Of a DNA stretch of 64,000 nt, positions 49,345 to 62,929 are shown one piece after another (within the stretch, counting starts at the first letter, position 1; every line of letters begins with the position of its first letter). Made by a program: the position numbers and the translations under genes. The stretch spans positions 33,540,768 through 33,604,767 of the forward strand of contig CM060183.1 in assembly GCA_030549335.1 (NCBI GenBank), read 5' to 3'. The stretch comes from Pontederia crassipes. Its lineage: Eukaryota > Streptophyta > Magnoliopsida > Commelinales > Pontederiaceae. The notes under the pieces were generated by a model that was not told the DNA's origin, ran no database searches, and saw nothing but the letters and a program-made list of their open reading frames with translations.

Positions 49345-52146
49345 ATGGTGGCAACGGCGATGGCGACCTCTGCCTTCCTCTCCGCCGGACGCTTCATGTC
49401 CCCCTCTTCGTCTCCCTCCTCCTCCGCCGTGACCTCTGCGCTCCCGAGGACCGTTTTCCTCGGCTCCTCCATGACCGCCACTGTCGTCGCCGCTAACCAT
49501 GCGCGTGGAGGCCCTTTACTCCGGTCGACGAAGCGCCATCTTCAGGTAGTCCACTGCGAGCAGAAGGAGCAGCTCCCGGTCATCCCCAGAGAGCAGCGGT
49601 GGATGTACGAAGAATCTGAGATCAACGGACCGGTGCTGTCCACTCGTTCTTTTACGTTGTACTTCTAATTCTTTACATTTGCTGTCTGGCTTTCCATTTT
49701 TTTTGTTCCAGCTATCGTGGATCTCCTCATTGTAGTGTAAATTTGAAGAATTTCGCGGCTTTAACGTCCCATAGATAGAGCAGACATTGTAAACGGACCT
49801 ATTTCATCGCTTAAGTCATATGTGAGTTGTTTTAGGTTATTGACTTTAGGATTGAAATTATAGTAGAAAAAAAACTTAAATTTATTAGAAAATTGTGTAC
49901 CTTTACTGATACTTAGATTTTGAAGCATGGGGGCTTGAAATTGTTAGGCTGCAGTGGAGAGGGTTTGAATTTTGATATTGTAGTAGAATAGGTGTTCTGT
50001 TTTTTTTTTTTTTTTTTTGAGAAGAAAATAGGTGCTCTGTTAGGCACTGAATGGATAAAGTTGGTTCTAGTTATTTGTTTAAGATATATTCAAGTATAAA
50101 CGTGCATCATGTGGACTTTGAAAAGTTTAAAACTTTGTATATCTCCTATTGATTGACTCAATTGGAGGATCTATATCTCGAAATCAGTAATGAAATGTTC
50201 AAGGTTAGATTGTTGTGGAGGCCTTTTTTGTTGGTTCCGATATTCATAGGGGTGGCCATAACGATGTTAATTGTGGTGGTATAATTTCTTGGGGAGGGCT
50301 ATAAAAAGGGACTTTTAGGGGAGACATATAGCAACATTATCAGTCTAACAATCTGTATTCTCTTGAATAATCCTACTTACATCAAAACCAAAATATGTCT
50401 GAGTTAGTGAATTTCCATTACTGACATTTTGGCATTCACCATATACTGTTATGTTCTTCATTTTTCCATAGTTTGATTTCTTGTGCTCAAGTCATTGTTC
50501 CTTGTGCCTGCATAAATAAAATAAATGTTCTAGTTAATTTCTGATATAAGCATGACTGTGGGTTCCTACAATTTCCGGGTCATGATTTGACACTGTCTTC
50601 TATATCTCAGGATATTTGGAACAAAACTTGGTATCCTAAAGCTGCAGATCATATCACGACGGAGAAAACATGGTATATAGTTGATGCATCTGATAAAATT
50701 CTGGGCAGGTTAGCATCAACCATTGCAATACACATCAGAGGAAAGAACCTTGCAACTTATACTCCCAGTGTCGACATGGGGGCATATGTTATTGTGGTAT
50801 ATTCAAACTCAAGCATTTGTGTAGTTTTATATGTTCATCTAAATACAGAGCCCATTGAAGGGGAATCTGCTTCTTCCACCTGAAAGTTTAATCATGCATA
50901 AATTTTTTTGGTCTTTTAACATTTTGGCTCTTTTAATCTGATAATTTGGTAAATACCTGGCGTCTGAGTTCAGTTATAATTGCACGTCAAAACTCCAGAT
51001 GTCGTTATGGCGTATCAAACATTTAAACAAGTTTGGGCTTTCTTATCTTGCGTTGATGTAATCTGAATCATGATTTTGTAGTTGTGCTAGTATGTGGAAT
51101 TTTTGCCAATCAGATTTGCCTGACCTTTATGCAGTTTAGACTAAACAAGTGAAGCTGTAACTATACAGAAAGGCTGTTGCTAAACAAAATTATGTTAGCA
51201 GGTCAAGGTTTCTCAATTCTATGCTCATAATCATGAAAATGTTAGATCAAATGGTTGAATCAGGCTCATCTTTAGACAGTTCATGGTTTGAGTTAAACCT
51301 CTGGTCGTCCTTTTTATATGCTTAACATTTTTTGCAAGTCATAATTGCTTGCACAAGGCAGGCCTGACATATAAATATGCTGACCAGGTTGGTGGATTCC
51401 AGCCAGTCATTTTTGTCTTGTCTTTGTTCCTACATAATGATAAAAAAGTTTATAAAAACATGATGTAGCAGTTAAAGTATTCTTCATAGCCAACCATATT
51501 CAGACATTGATATGTACTGCAGTAGCCTATTCACTAAATCCTTGCTAAAAGCATAGCTTATTTGGTTTATCGCTTAATTGTATGGGAAAACAGGTAAATG
51601 CTGAAAAGGTTGCAGTTTCTGGTAAAAAGAGGACTCAGAAGCTCTACAGAAGGCATTCAGGGAGGCCTGGTGGTATGAAGGTGGAGACTTTTGATCAACT
51701 TCAGCAGAGAATTCCTGAAAGAATTATTGAGCATGCTGTCCGTGGCATGCTTCCTAAAGGAAGAGTGAGTAAATGCATTGAATAGTATCATCTGGACCAA
51801 TTTGGCAAGCAACAAACTAAAATATATCAATTGGTTAAGCTAGTGAACTGATGTGTAGTAAGTCTACCTTGTGAAGATAGAATGCTAGACACTGATGTCG
51901 ATTTAAATGGTCTATATTCTTAGTTTTCTCAAACATTTTTTTAAGGATTATGCATTATCAAGCTCATGCGAACCTACTCTGCTGATTCTTTGGCACAATA
52001 ATTGAGTTGAATTTTCTCATCTTTTGCAGCTTGGAAGAAGACTATTCACACACTTAAAAGTGTACGAAGGGTCGGACCACCCTCATGAAGCTCAAAAGCC
52101 CATTCCTCTTCCTATAAGGGACAAGAGAATTCAAGTAGAGAAGTAG
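49345..52146 (+). CDS. RPL13: Plastid ribosomal protein L13 (uL13c)
   Basis: Four exons (49345-49632, 50611-50796, 51594-51764, 52030-52146) join in frame to 253 aa. The first ~80 residues are Ser/Ala/Thr-rich with few acids ([17 protein letters not shown]...), a chloroplast transit peptide. The conserved L13 body starts at [11 protein letters not shown] and shows [64 protein letters not shown] and [17 protein letters not shown]. The end, [16 protein letters not shown], is the usual plant extension. The product is nuclear-encoded and imported to the plastid large ribosomal subunit. Arabidopsis RPL13 is about 240 aa. I took the first in-frame ATG; a second ATG four codons on (MATSAFL) is possible. 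Confidence 0.96.
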
Positions 52147-53342
52147 ATTTCTTAAACGTTTCAGAGATTTGAGTACTGGTTATCCATTCACTGTTTGCAT
52201 AACTATTTGCTTCAATTTTTTATTTGCATATCAAGAGGCTTGCAATGGCCCCATTTCTGACCAATTGTAAAAATATCATGTGATGCCTCTTAAATTTTAC
52301 TCCACCTTTCCATTTTCATTGTTTCCTGGAGTTTCCTTTGTTCCAGTTTGGCGAGCTAGCCTTGGAACCTTTGATGGTCTGAGCAAAATCCGGGTTGACC
52401 TGGCCACACTCCATTCCATTGGACTGTTCTGAATTTCTGATATTTTCCCGACTCTGAATGTATTGAAAGCAGAAGAGATGTTTGTTCCTGAAATCCCGAC
52501 ACAAACTGGCTTGTTTCCGACCCAATTAGTTGTTATACAATATACATAATACTATGTTGCCCTAGCCCTAAATTTGATTCCCCCAGTGATTCTCGAACCG
52601 GTGTAATAGGGCCAGATTGAAGATGTTGTGCTTGGGTCTACCCCTTCACTCGCCTGTTCTTGAGCATTGTGGAAACTGGAAAATGTTGTGCTTATACCTT
52701 TTTTGCATTTTTTGGATGATGGATGACCTCCAAGTGCAAATGGAATGCTATTGAATGGTTGGTTGATGTTGAATGAATGAGTATTGAATAGCTAATTGAC
52801 TGATGGCTGTCTTGTCTGTGTTCTTTACTTTATATCGTTGACGAAAAATGAGTTCTAAGAATTGATTGATGTGTTAAATTGACTAGTCGAGTATGATGGT
52901 TATTTGTGGACGCCTGCATGAAATTGGAATCCGTTTGTGCTGACTTCATCAAATCCCCAGTGACCCAGACAGGATTGGGAGTGGTCAAATTCCACTTCAA
53001 ATAAGCTTTTTTTTTTTGCATTCCTGCTAAAAACCAAGAAGGGACTTTCTCGGAGTTTGGTTATGCTCAGGTCTTACGTGCTTGCATATTTTTCTTTGAA
53101 TATACTGATAAGAAACATTCGCAACAAGTCATGGCATAGGCGACAGAGACATGTCTGAATCTTTCCCTATCAGAAAAGAATGTTTAAGCCTTCACTACTT
53201 ATATACATTATACAGTTTGCTTTGATACTTCATCACAGACCAAAATTAACATAATCCACAGGAGCTGCATGACTTGAGCTTTGTCATTTATTTTGGGCAA
53301 CCGTTTCAGTCTGTGACTTTATCATCCAGGAGTTTACTGTCT
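52147..53342. other. Convergent intergenic region
   Basis: Holds the 3' untranslated regions of the plastid uL13 gene (+) and the receptor kinase (-). No gene and no clear repeat. Confidence 0.55.
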
Positions 53343-56300
53343 TTAAGTATGGTGGTTTGAACTCATTAGTAATTGCATGGTTGCATCATTCTCCGGGCTT
53401 GATTCAGATGACTCTAAACCACAAACCAAGGAGATGTGGCTGTCGCTTGGATTCTGCCAAAAGTTTCTCCTCGTCCCATCAGAATTGGAACCCGCGGCTC
53501 TGATGCTAAGTGTCGAAAGCAACGGCTGGAGCGACGCCCGTCCTTCGAGCAAGCTCACGACATTGGACATGTTTGGTCTCAGTGTGGGCGCTGAGTTAGT
53601 GCAAAGTAATGCCACATTGAGCATCAGCAATGCCTCTTCCTGTGAGTAGTCTGATCCAAGATCTGGGTCTACTAGCTCTAACAGATTGCCCCTTTCATGG
53701 AGGACGCAAGCCTGTCATGACAGCAAAGAAAGCTGTATTAGTATTCCTACATAGAGCAGTTTGCTTGGAAGTTTTTAATGGAAACTTAGTTGCAGGAGTA
53801 ACTATGCAACGAATTACCCAGTCAAGAAGATAAACAAATTCTTCCTTAGGCCTATAATTTGTGTTACTTTTCCCAGTCACGATCTCCAAAGCGACTACAC
53901 CGAAGCTGTATATATCTGCCTTTTCAGTTAAATAGCCTCTCATTGCATATTCAGGAGCCATGTATCCTCTGTAATGAGATGTTAGCCGAGGTTGAGATGA
54001 AAACACTCCCTAGAACTTGGGGAAAAGGTAAGCATTGTGCAAGAAGGATTTAAACTTGTCATAATTGTCACTATGGAAGTTGAAAAGTTAATTGGAAATA
54101 ACAAGGGATGCTTGCTAATCAATGGGTGTTAAGCGGGTCAGATTGTGCTCAACTTGACCATCACAAATTACTAGGGCATTTCTTTGGAACTTTGAGTTAG
54201 CAGATAATCATTCAAAAGTAAAACTTACATGGTTCCTGCTACTCTAGTACTGATGTGGCTCCGATCATCTTCATTAAGTTTTGCAAGTCCGAAGTCTGAA
54301 ATCTTGGCATTGAAGTCCCTATCAAGTAACACATTGCTAGCTTTGATGTCTCTGTGAACAATTTTTAGCGCTGATTCTTCATGAAGATAGGCCAGACCTT
54401 TAGCTATACCCACGCAGATCTTTTGTCTTGTTGGCCAATCCAACTTATGTTTGGTAGTTTCATCATTGCCTGTGTAACTACTTCTTGATGATTATATGAC
54501 CTCATGTAACCTTAAAAGCAAACAATGTTGAAGCAATCATAATGGGCATCATGGCTTAGTAAACTTACCGAACAAAACTCGTGCAAGACAATTATTTTCC
54601 ATATACTCATAAATCAAGAGAAGCTGGTTGCCTTCTATACAACATCCATAAAGTTTCACAAGATTTGGGTGTTGCAATGCAGATATCATGCCTATCTCAT
54701 TGACAAACTCGCGATTTCCTTGTCTAGATTTAGACGAGAGCTGCTTTACAGCAATTACAGTACCATCCGATAAAAGTCCCTACATTTTTGCATGACAGTA
54801 ACATGATAATGTTGAAATTATATGACATGCAACAAAATAATAAATAATACTACCTTGTAAACTGAACCGAAACCACCTTCTCCAATCTTGTTTGCAGCAT
54901 CAAAGTTCTTTGTTGCAGCTTTGAGTTGTCGCAAGGTGAAAGATCCTGTCTGTAGATCCAAACCTCTAAGTTCTAGACAAAAGGAGCAAGAGTTAGAACT
55001 GCATTACATGGAGTAAATACAATTAATTGAAGGCACTACATATAGTTATATTATAAACCTATAGTACCTTTGTACATGGCATCACGCTGATAATTCCTTC
55101 TCCATATCCCAAGACCCAACAAAAATAGGAACAAGACGAAAGCTGAGACTGCAGCAGCTATAATGGTATATTTCTTTTTATCACTAGAAGATTCAGGATC
55201 CGGAGGAGGATCAAAATCTGTAAGAAAAAGGAGATACAAGTTACAGTAGCATTTAGAAACATAAATATCAGCTAGATGTGGCAGCAAGTCATGTTTGTCT
55301 GAAAGAAATAAATTCAATACTTAACTACCATCACAAATATTTTTTGGTTTTGATGGCTGTATCTAGTAAGAAAATAAGATGCAACTATAAATGGAACACG
55401 TTCACGGATCGGTGTCGGACATTTAAAATTCACAAACCATAATGGCCAAGGGATAGGGGTATCCACATGTGTCTTCGCAATTAACTTTCGCTTATTCCTC
55501 GTTCCTCTTGTAGCATGAAATTAAACAAATAAAAAACTAAATGCCGAAGTAAGAGATCTTACTAGGTGTCACTGAAATAGCTGATATGAGAGGACCATAT
55601 ATTCCTCTACTTGGGATTCCGGTTGTCCCCTTTCCGGCCCAGTATAGTTGAACCTTCAAGGTATTGTCAGTAACTGTTGTAATAAAACTTTTGGTAACAG
55701 CTTTTCCAGTTCCGCCAGCTGCATCTTCAATGTTAAAATTCTCTAATACCAACTTTTCCTGAATTCGTAAATTCATTATAAACTTAACTCAAAAACCCAG
55801 ATAGCAAGATCACCTTCTAACAAATATTACCTGAATGAAAACATTAAATATGCGTTTTCCAATGCTGCTGAGTGTATTGTCACTGGTGAAAACTATTTCA
55901 GCAAAGTGGAGGTTCACTGTGTAGTTCCCTTTCATCATACAGAGTCCATAATATGTAAGTGAAAGAGCAGATAGACGTGCTTTAGTATACAGTGCCGAGT
56001 GAACCATTGAGAGTTTAGATGTGTTAGAAGCGATGTAGTTATCAGCATCAATATCATTGTCCATGAAGTTACCGGTGCTACTGAATGCCCAGTTTGAACC
56101 CAAATAGTATGTTGAAGCACCTCTTTCCTCTGTATCAGCCTCATATTTCGTTCCATTGATCATAGTTTCTTTACCACCACAATTTATGTGCAAGGAAAAC
56201 TGGTCTGTCGAATGATAACACGATCCAAATGCAAATGAGCAACATATCCATCTTCATTACTTATTGTTTTTTTATTTAAATAAAAGTGCTATATAGAGAA

Positions 56301-59300
56301 TTCTATCGGCGAAAATTTTAGAATTATCCTACAAAATATTGAGTATCACATGAGGGGCCAAGTCCTTCATTACTCACTATTATATGTGGTAGCTCCAAGA
56401 TAGTATTATATATCTATGTGTATTTGTTGAAGACCTCATAGTCTTTCATACTCATAACTACATGTTTTCCTAATCCTACACGTGTAGTCTAAGTAGAAGT
56501 TTGAATTGACAGCCTATTCATGTACTCACATCGTTTATTGGTTGAATTGCAAGGGAAATTCCTCTTCAGGCATGGCTGAACTGAACCTCTAAATTGAGAA
56601 TACAATAGAATATGAGATCAACGTTTGGTTGCATGAGAATTGATAATATTATGAATGCCAGGAAAGATATAAATCTTTTTACATGATAAACTTGGTTAGC
56701 TATTAATATGGACAAACTTACATGCTATTAACTGCCGGGGAGTATAACTCAACTGTGTTTCTGGAAAGAAACAAAGAAGTGTTATGATTAGGAAAGTAAG
56801 TAGTTAACAAAAGAATCAAAATCTGACATGGTTCTCACACGCTCCCTTGAAGACATTGTGTAGGGCTTGAGCCTCCAAAAGTGAAGTTATTGAAAGAAAT
56901 ATCCCTGTGTGTTGAAATATAGTAACAATATCTATAATCAATAGCATATTATAACCACAAAACTCTAAATTCATAAAGTAAAACATTAGTGTCAATTGAA
57001 TTGGTTATGGTATTTAAGTTAGCCTCAATATAAGATATTTTTAAGCTTCCATATAAATGAAGAATAATTGCATTGATAAAGATTACAAGCTAGGGGAACT
57101 AACAAAAGAAGAGCGATGCATACGCATTCTTATTTTGCTTCAAAATCCAAGTAGGGATATGACCAGTGAGCTTGTTTCCTGTCAGATATCTGTCAAAAAA
57201 CAAATGATATTGGTCTATATAATCAGCATAAGTCTAAGATAATTCTAAGAGGCTAAGATAATCATGATGAAGAATAATTAAGACAACAAATATTAGCTAT
57301 CAGCGCATACATGAAATCGGCCTTCCCCAATTTGGAAAAAGAACTTGGAATCTCTCCATCCAATCTGTTAAAACTGAGATCTCTGAATGGAGGAAATATA
57401 GAACATAGTAAGTAACTAACAATTGAATGACATCGAGCTGAAACTTTGACTATAACAAGACAATGTAGGCAGTTCTTCATTCTCATTCTAGTTTACTTTG
57501 GAAATCTCTTGTCAAGGGAATGGTAATACACACATGGATTCTAATTCATCCTAGACTAGACTTATAGTTTTCCCAGTGTTTTACAATTAAAAAAAATTGA
57601 TGTTTTCCTTGGAATCCATGAAACAGCCAACTCACAGCGTCTTCAGTTTCTTCATATCTCCTATATAAGATGGTACGTTGCCATGAATGGAGCAATTCCT
57701 TAGTATCCTGAAAAGGAAAATATGCAACACTGTTGACCCATCAACTAGCCATATAGCATGGCATGCACAACTCTAGGAGAGAATAACTCACAGCACTTTC
57801 AATGATTCCATCTGACTCAATTCAGGGAAGGATGATTTATTTCCTCTAAGGTCAGAGATCCTCCTGAAACAAAAAAAAAAAAGAAATGGATAGGCACACT
57901 ATTCAAAGATTCGTAACAAGAAATGATAGACACCGAAATCACACATTATGAACAACATACAGATCAGCTAAGCTAGTAAGATACGAAATGGTAGAAGGAA
58001 GAGGGCCTTCTAGATTGCAACCCTGAATATGTCTGCACAAACAAATCAGAACATGGAGCAGTTAATTAAAATAAAACTAAAAAAATCTCTTTTGCCTATG
58101 AAAATGAAGGGTTTATTTGATTTTCTTACAATTTTTCCAAGTTCGTCAACTTCTTGATGAAAGATGGTATTTTACCGAAAAAATTATTACTAGAAATCCT
58201 CCTGTTTACAGAACATTAGTACATGAATATAAAGTAGGTAGCTTCACAGGAGCAGTGCAAAAAAACAGGAAAAGAAAAACTGAAAGTAGAGGAAAAAAAT
58301 GAGCTCACAGATCAGTCAAATTAGTCAACTTGGCAATTGCCTTGGGTAATTCCCCAGTGAAATTGTTGGCTGAAAGCACACTGATTTATTTTTCCAGAAA
58401 CAGAAACAAGAATGTGTTAGTGTCCTCTATTATAGTTATTCATTCAAAAGCTGCAAAAAGAAAAAAAAGATCAAAAAGTGAAACTACAGTTTCTCCAAGT
58501 GAAGGAGGTTTCCGAGCTCCGGTGGTATTGGACCATTGAAGCGGTTCCCCTCAATGCTCCTGTAAGGGTAAGACTCTTTTTTTAACATTCAACACTAACT
58601 TTTTTTTAAACACAAAAAAGGAACAAAAAGAACTAAATTGTAATACTTGAAAGAAAAAGATGGAGGCATACAAATTGGTCAGAGTGGTCATCTTTGTCAG
58701 AACATTTGGAAATGGCCCAGTCAGCCGGTTCCCCATTAAAGACCTGCATATACATTATTTGCCAATTTATGTCAGGATTATAAAAAAAATACTCTTTTAT
58801 GCCAAGTTAGACTACTAAGATATTCAATAACATATAGCAATAGAAGCAACCAGTTTACAGCCTAAGAGGACTTACAAGCCATTCAACTGCAACTTTGCCC
58901 ATTCTTCAGGAATAGAACCAACAAGCACATTCTTACTCAGGTCACTGGAATGGATAACAGACAAGTAGACATATTATGTATGGTTAACAAAAGAGGAGTA
59001 ATGTAGCATGAATTATGGCCATTGAAGCACTTTAAGACTTCTACATTATCAAACATAATAACTTTATATATTATGAACTCGTCCCTTTTTGGCCCTTTTG
59101 CATCTTACAACTCTGCGGATTAAAATAATGTTCAAAAAATTCATACAAATGAAAATAATAAGTCATTATCTCTTTGTTTCAGGTAAAATGCTTAGACAAG
59201 TAAATTTACGATGATATCAAAGAGTTTAAATTAATCCTCCTAAGCTCTGTGTCTTTCCACTACAAATACAATGTACTCACAGCTGCCTGAGATATAGAAG

Positions 59301-59916
59301 CTTGCTGAACTCCGGCGGAAGGGCGCCGGAAATGTTTTCACCTTTCAGGGCACTGCAGGAAGAAATTGAAATAGAATTTGGGTCACGCATAACATACAAA
59401 GAAAAAAAATGGCGAATCTACCAAGACACGAACTAAAGAAAAAGGGGGAAATTTTTTAAGGAGTACATGCTAACAATGCGGCAGAGGGAGCTGTTGTTGA
59501 AAGAGCAGTCGCATCCGACGCTGCTCTCGAACAGCTTGGCGGGATGCACATAATTCCAGGCGCCCTTACCGCTGCACGGATCCACGTCGAAGTCCCAATC
59601 TTTCTTCTTCAACTTGGTCGCAATCCGCCGCAGCACGCTCTCTGCAACGCCAGAACCAGGAGATGAGTACCAGTCGCAACAAAATTGACCGGGGAACAAA
59701 GTGCCCGCTGCCTCCTCGGCACAGACAGGAATGCTCGCAGGCGTGCTCATTGGTCCAGGAACCGACTGGAACTCTCCATGATCGTCGGAAGAGCTTACTC
59801 TCAGTCGGATGCAGAGTCGGCGACGTCGCTTGCAGCAGCTCCAGGAGGAGGCTGAGAAAGAGGAGGAAGAAGGCGAAGGAGGAGCTCCAATTAGTTGCAG
59901 TGGCAACTTTACTCAT
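53343..59916 (-). CDS. LRR receptor kinase with malectin-like domain (LRR-VIII-2)
   Basis: I could join 24 exons in frame with GT-AG splice sites to 1,016 aa. The signal peptide is in exon 1 (59916-59799, [18 protein letters not shown]). Exon 2 (59641-59467) has the [12 protein letters not shown] cap. Twelve exons, mostly of 72 nt, between 59352 and 56839 each encode one LRR (for example [18 protein letters not shown]). A malectin-like domain (exons 56204-55831 and 55758-55563; [17 protein letters not shown]) is followed by a membrane helix (exon 55217-55068, [19 protein letters not shown]). Exons 54972-53343 encode a kinase: [35 protein letters not shown] and [18 protein letters not shown]. 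All catalytic residues are present. Relatives include Arabidopsis RFK1 and At1g53430/At1g53440, which are surface receptors. No frame damage. Confidence 0.95.
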
Positions 59917-61799
59917 CTTCTCTTGCAACAGGAAGCACAGCAGCAGCAGCAGCTCTCTCTGTCACTCGCAGACAGGACACTTCAAGTTTACTACGCGGTG
60001 CAGTGTGAACGGGCTCACGGGTGGTCTTGGACTGGAGTACAAGTGTACAACGTGCAAGTGCTAGTAGAGAGGATCTTTCATTAGATTCTCTTACATGAAT
60101 TTGTCTTAATTTGTAGTATATTCATGAACAAGAAAACAATTTTTTATTCATATAATTCTCTTATATCAAATCGTCTTAAATTTCCAAATCAAATCCGTAG
60201 AATAGTCTCGGATTAGTATCTGAATTGTCTAATTAATTTTCTAAAGAGCACTCGAAAAAATATAATCTTGAAATATTTTTTTTATACGCTTGAACTTTAA
60301 TTTAGGAATCTGTAGGACTTGTAGGATGTTGGACTTTGGTACTTTGGGGGGGGGGGGGATGCAATAATTTAGATGATGTCGAACGAGCACATGGATCATA
60401 TTACTGTTCGAGGCATGTAAATGATTTGATATCTGTGATGCTGATCCATAAATGGACGCAGCAGACGAGTGGTTTCAAATCACGTCGGTTGTCGGCTGGG
60501 CAACATTTTTGAGTGCTATCTCGACGTGTCGCACTGCTCAGCTGTTTCACTTGTTAATTAGCAGACTGCAAGATTCTCTCTCATAATACAAAGGGTTGCC
60601 TTTTTTTTCTAGAGAGAAAAAAAATTGATTATGGCATAATTCGGTTGGATAATTATAATTGGGCAATTGAGGATGTAGAATAAAGTAGAAGAATATCGTG
60701 CTATGAAAAAAATAAAAATATTTTTATTTACATTTATCATTTGATTACAAAGAATAAAATTTTAAAATATAATATTTTATATTTAAAATATTTTAAAATA
60801 CATATGTGGTGTTCAATATCATAATAATAAAAATATTTATATAATAATATATGATTGAATATTTAAAAAATAAAATACAGTCAAAATTTTTTTTTAAAAA
60901 AAAGAAGAATACTCTTCTATTTTAAAAGAATGCATCTATTCTTTTTCACTAGAATAAAATGACTATTTTTACGTTTTTTAACGTGATTAACGAGAATAAA
61001 AGGATAATCATAATAGAGCAATTAATGTCACGACCAAATTCTACGACTACGTGGGTGGTGGTCAAAGAATTACGCGGCTAATTGGAAAGGAAAAGTGTTC
61101 TTTCCGATTACAAAGATCATTTATGAATCCAACTGGGAAACGAAAACGTAGTGCTTTCGAAATTTTGGCAAGTGAGTAAGTAATCCATCTTTTTGGGCTT
61201 TGATGATAAATATGTTTAACTGAGTAATAAAGAAAGGGGTCATGTGTTTCACACATTCAAAAACAGTGTTCCTGTATTGTGATCAGTCAGAGTTTTTTTT
61301 TTTTGGTGTGTCCTGAGTTGGTGGAAGAGTTGCTTGATTTTGATTAAAATATTGCAATAGCGAATCGATCACTATGATTTGTTTTAGCACACAATAATTT
61401 GTTTGCTGGAAAGGCAAACAGGAACGATCATATAAAGACAACATAATAATTTATCATTCTAACATTTGAGACTCAATTATCACAACTCATGTTTTCCTTG
61501 GGACTATTTGAATGCAACCATTTTGTTCTGCAATAAAATTACAATACAATAATTATAAGTGGATTCATCATTCTAAAAATTGTTTGAATGAAAAATTGAG
61601 AATAAGACGTTAGTTTTATTCTCATACCAAACAACTTAGGTTTGTAAAGCAATATTTTGGAATTGGATAACTCAATTTTGAATTACAATACTTGAATTTT
61701 GAAAAAAACAATATCAAAATGTGAATTCAAAATATGATATATGCCACAATATAATTTCTTATAGAAAAAATTATTTAAAAGTCACTTTTGTTAAAAGTC
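59917..61799. other. Receptor-kinase 5' flank and AT-rich intergenic DNA
   Basis: The first ~150 bases are the likely leader of the kinase transcript and contain a (CAG)n run at 59937-59953. A run of eleven or more G lies at about 60347-60358. Beyond 60600 the DNA is AT-rich without genes. Confidence 0.5.
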
Positions 61800-61923
61800 A
61801 TCATCATCAACAACAACAACAAAAAAGCATTATCCCACTAGATGGGGTCGACTACATGGATCATACGACGACATTCCGCTCTATTAGTAACCAAACCTTT
61901 CGGTATATTATTCACCAATAGAT
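61800..61923 (-). mobile_element. RTE LINE 3'-end fragment
   Basis: Read backwards, about 120 bp match the last codons and 3' end of the LINE at 8.7 kb (ctattggtgaataatatacc, ggtttggttactaatag, cgtcgtatgatccatgtag, tgggataa) and end in TTG then TGA repeats. It is 5'-truncated. No clear target duplication was seen. Confidence 0.88.
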
Positions 61924-62222
61924 ATATAATTTATTAAATAATATCAAAACTTAAATTTTATATCTTGCTTAACATTTTTTTAGAAAAAAATATAATTTAT
62001 TAAATAAATAAAAATATAAATATTATTCTTGAATTTGGATGATAGACCGGCGACCTAAATTTTTTTAAGTATAAATATGAGAGATTTAAATCGTAATTTT
62101 ATGAAAAGTTGAGTGATATATAAAAATAATAATTTCATAGACTTTGGTGGCGTACGTAATTTATATCCCTTCACCCGGACTTTTTTTTATTTAGACAATA
62201 ATAATGTGCATGCAGCAAGATC

Positions 62223-62768
62223 TAAGAGTGAAAGTAATTCGGGTTGGATCAGATTTTCGGTATAAAAAAATTAATCGTTATTTTTCGGATAGATTTTTAA
62301 AATTAAAAGAACCACCCTAAAACCATTTCAAAAAAAATAAAATCACCCTCTAGCTAGTCGATTTTTTCGGGACCCTACTTTTATATTATTATATTTTAAA
62401 AATATATATAATAATTTAAAATTAATGTAAAAATATTTAATTTTATATTAAATATAAAATATACTACTAATATTTTAAAGTTATTAAATTAGAGTTTGTT
62501 AATATGATAGAAAAGTATAAAATTTTATTAAAAAAATATTATATCTATAATAAAAGAATGAAAAACATATGTATTAATTATACAAATAAAAATCATAAAT
62601 AAGAAATGAACTCCACGAGCCCCTACGATTTTTTCGAGTGGGGCTCTAATTTGGCGGGTGGATTTTAATTTAATAAAAACCACCCTAAATTATATTTGGG
62701 TCACTAATTTTCAATTTTTTTGGGTCGAATAAATTTTTCGTGTTGGTCAGATTTTTCTTACACCCCTA
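62223..62768 (+). mobile_element. hAT-like MITE, copy 3
   Basis: A 546-bp element from taagagtgaaag to cttacaccccta, flanked by a perfect 8-bp target duplication, gcaagatc (62215-62222 and 62769-62776). It is the best-preserved copy of the family in this window. Confidence 0.9.
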
Positions 62769-62929
62769 GCAAGATCCTCCCAGTATATTAATAAATATAT
62801 GAACCATTTTGTTGTGAGTTAAATTTCAGCAACAAATATTCAAACATCCAAATATTTTTTTCCTAATTCGGTCACTCAATTTAATATAATATTAATCCTC
62901 CATTTTTATTTTATTTTAGTCATCTATCT

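Noticed and set aside
59663..60084. Plus-strand Gln-rich frames over the kinase first exon
   Set aside because: They are antisense to the signal-peptide exon and the (CAG)n leader; no independent support.
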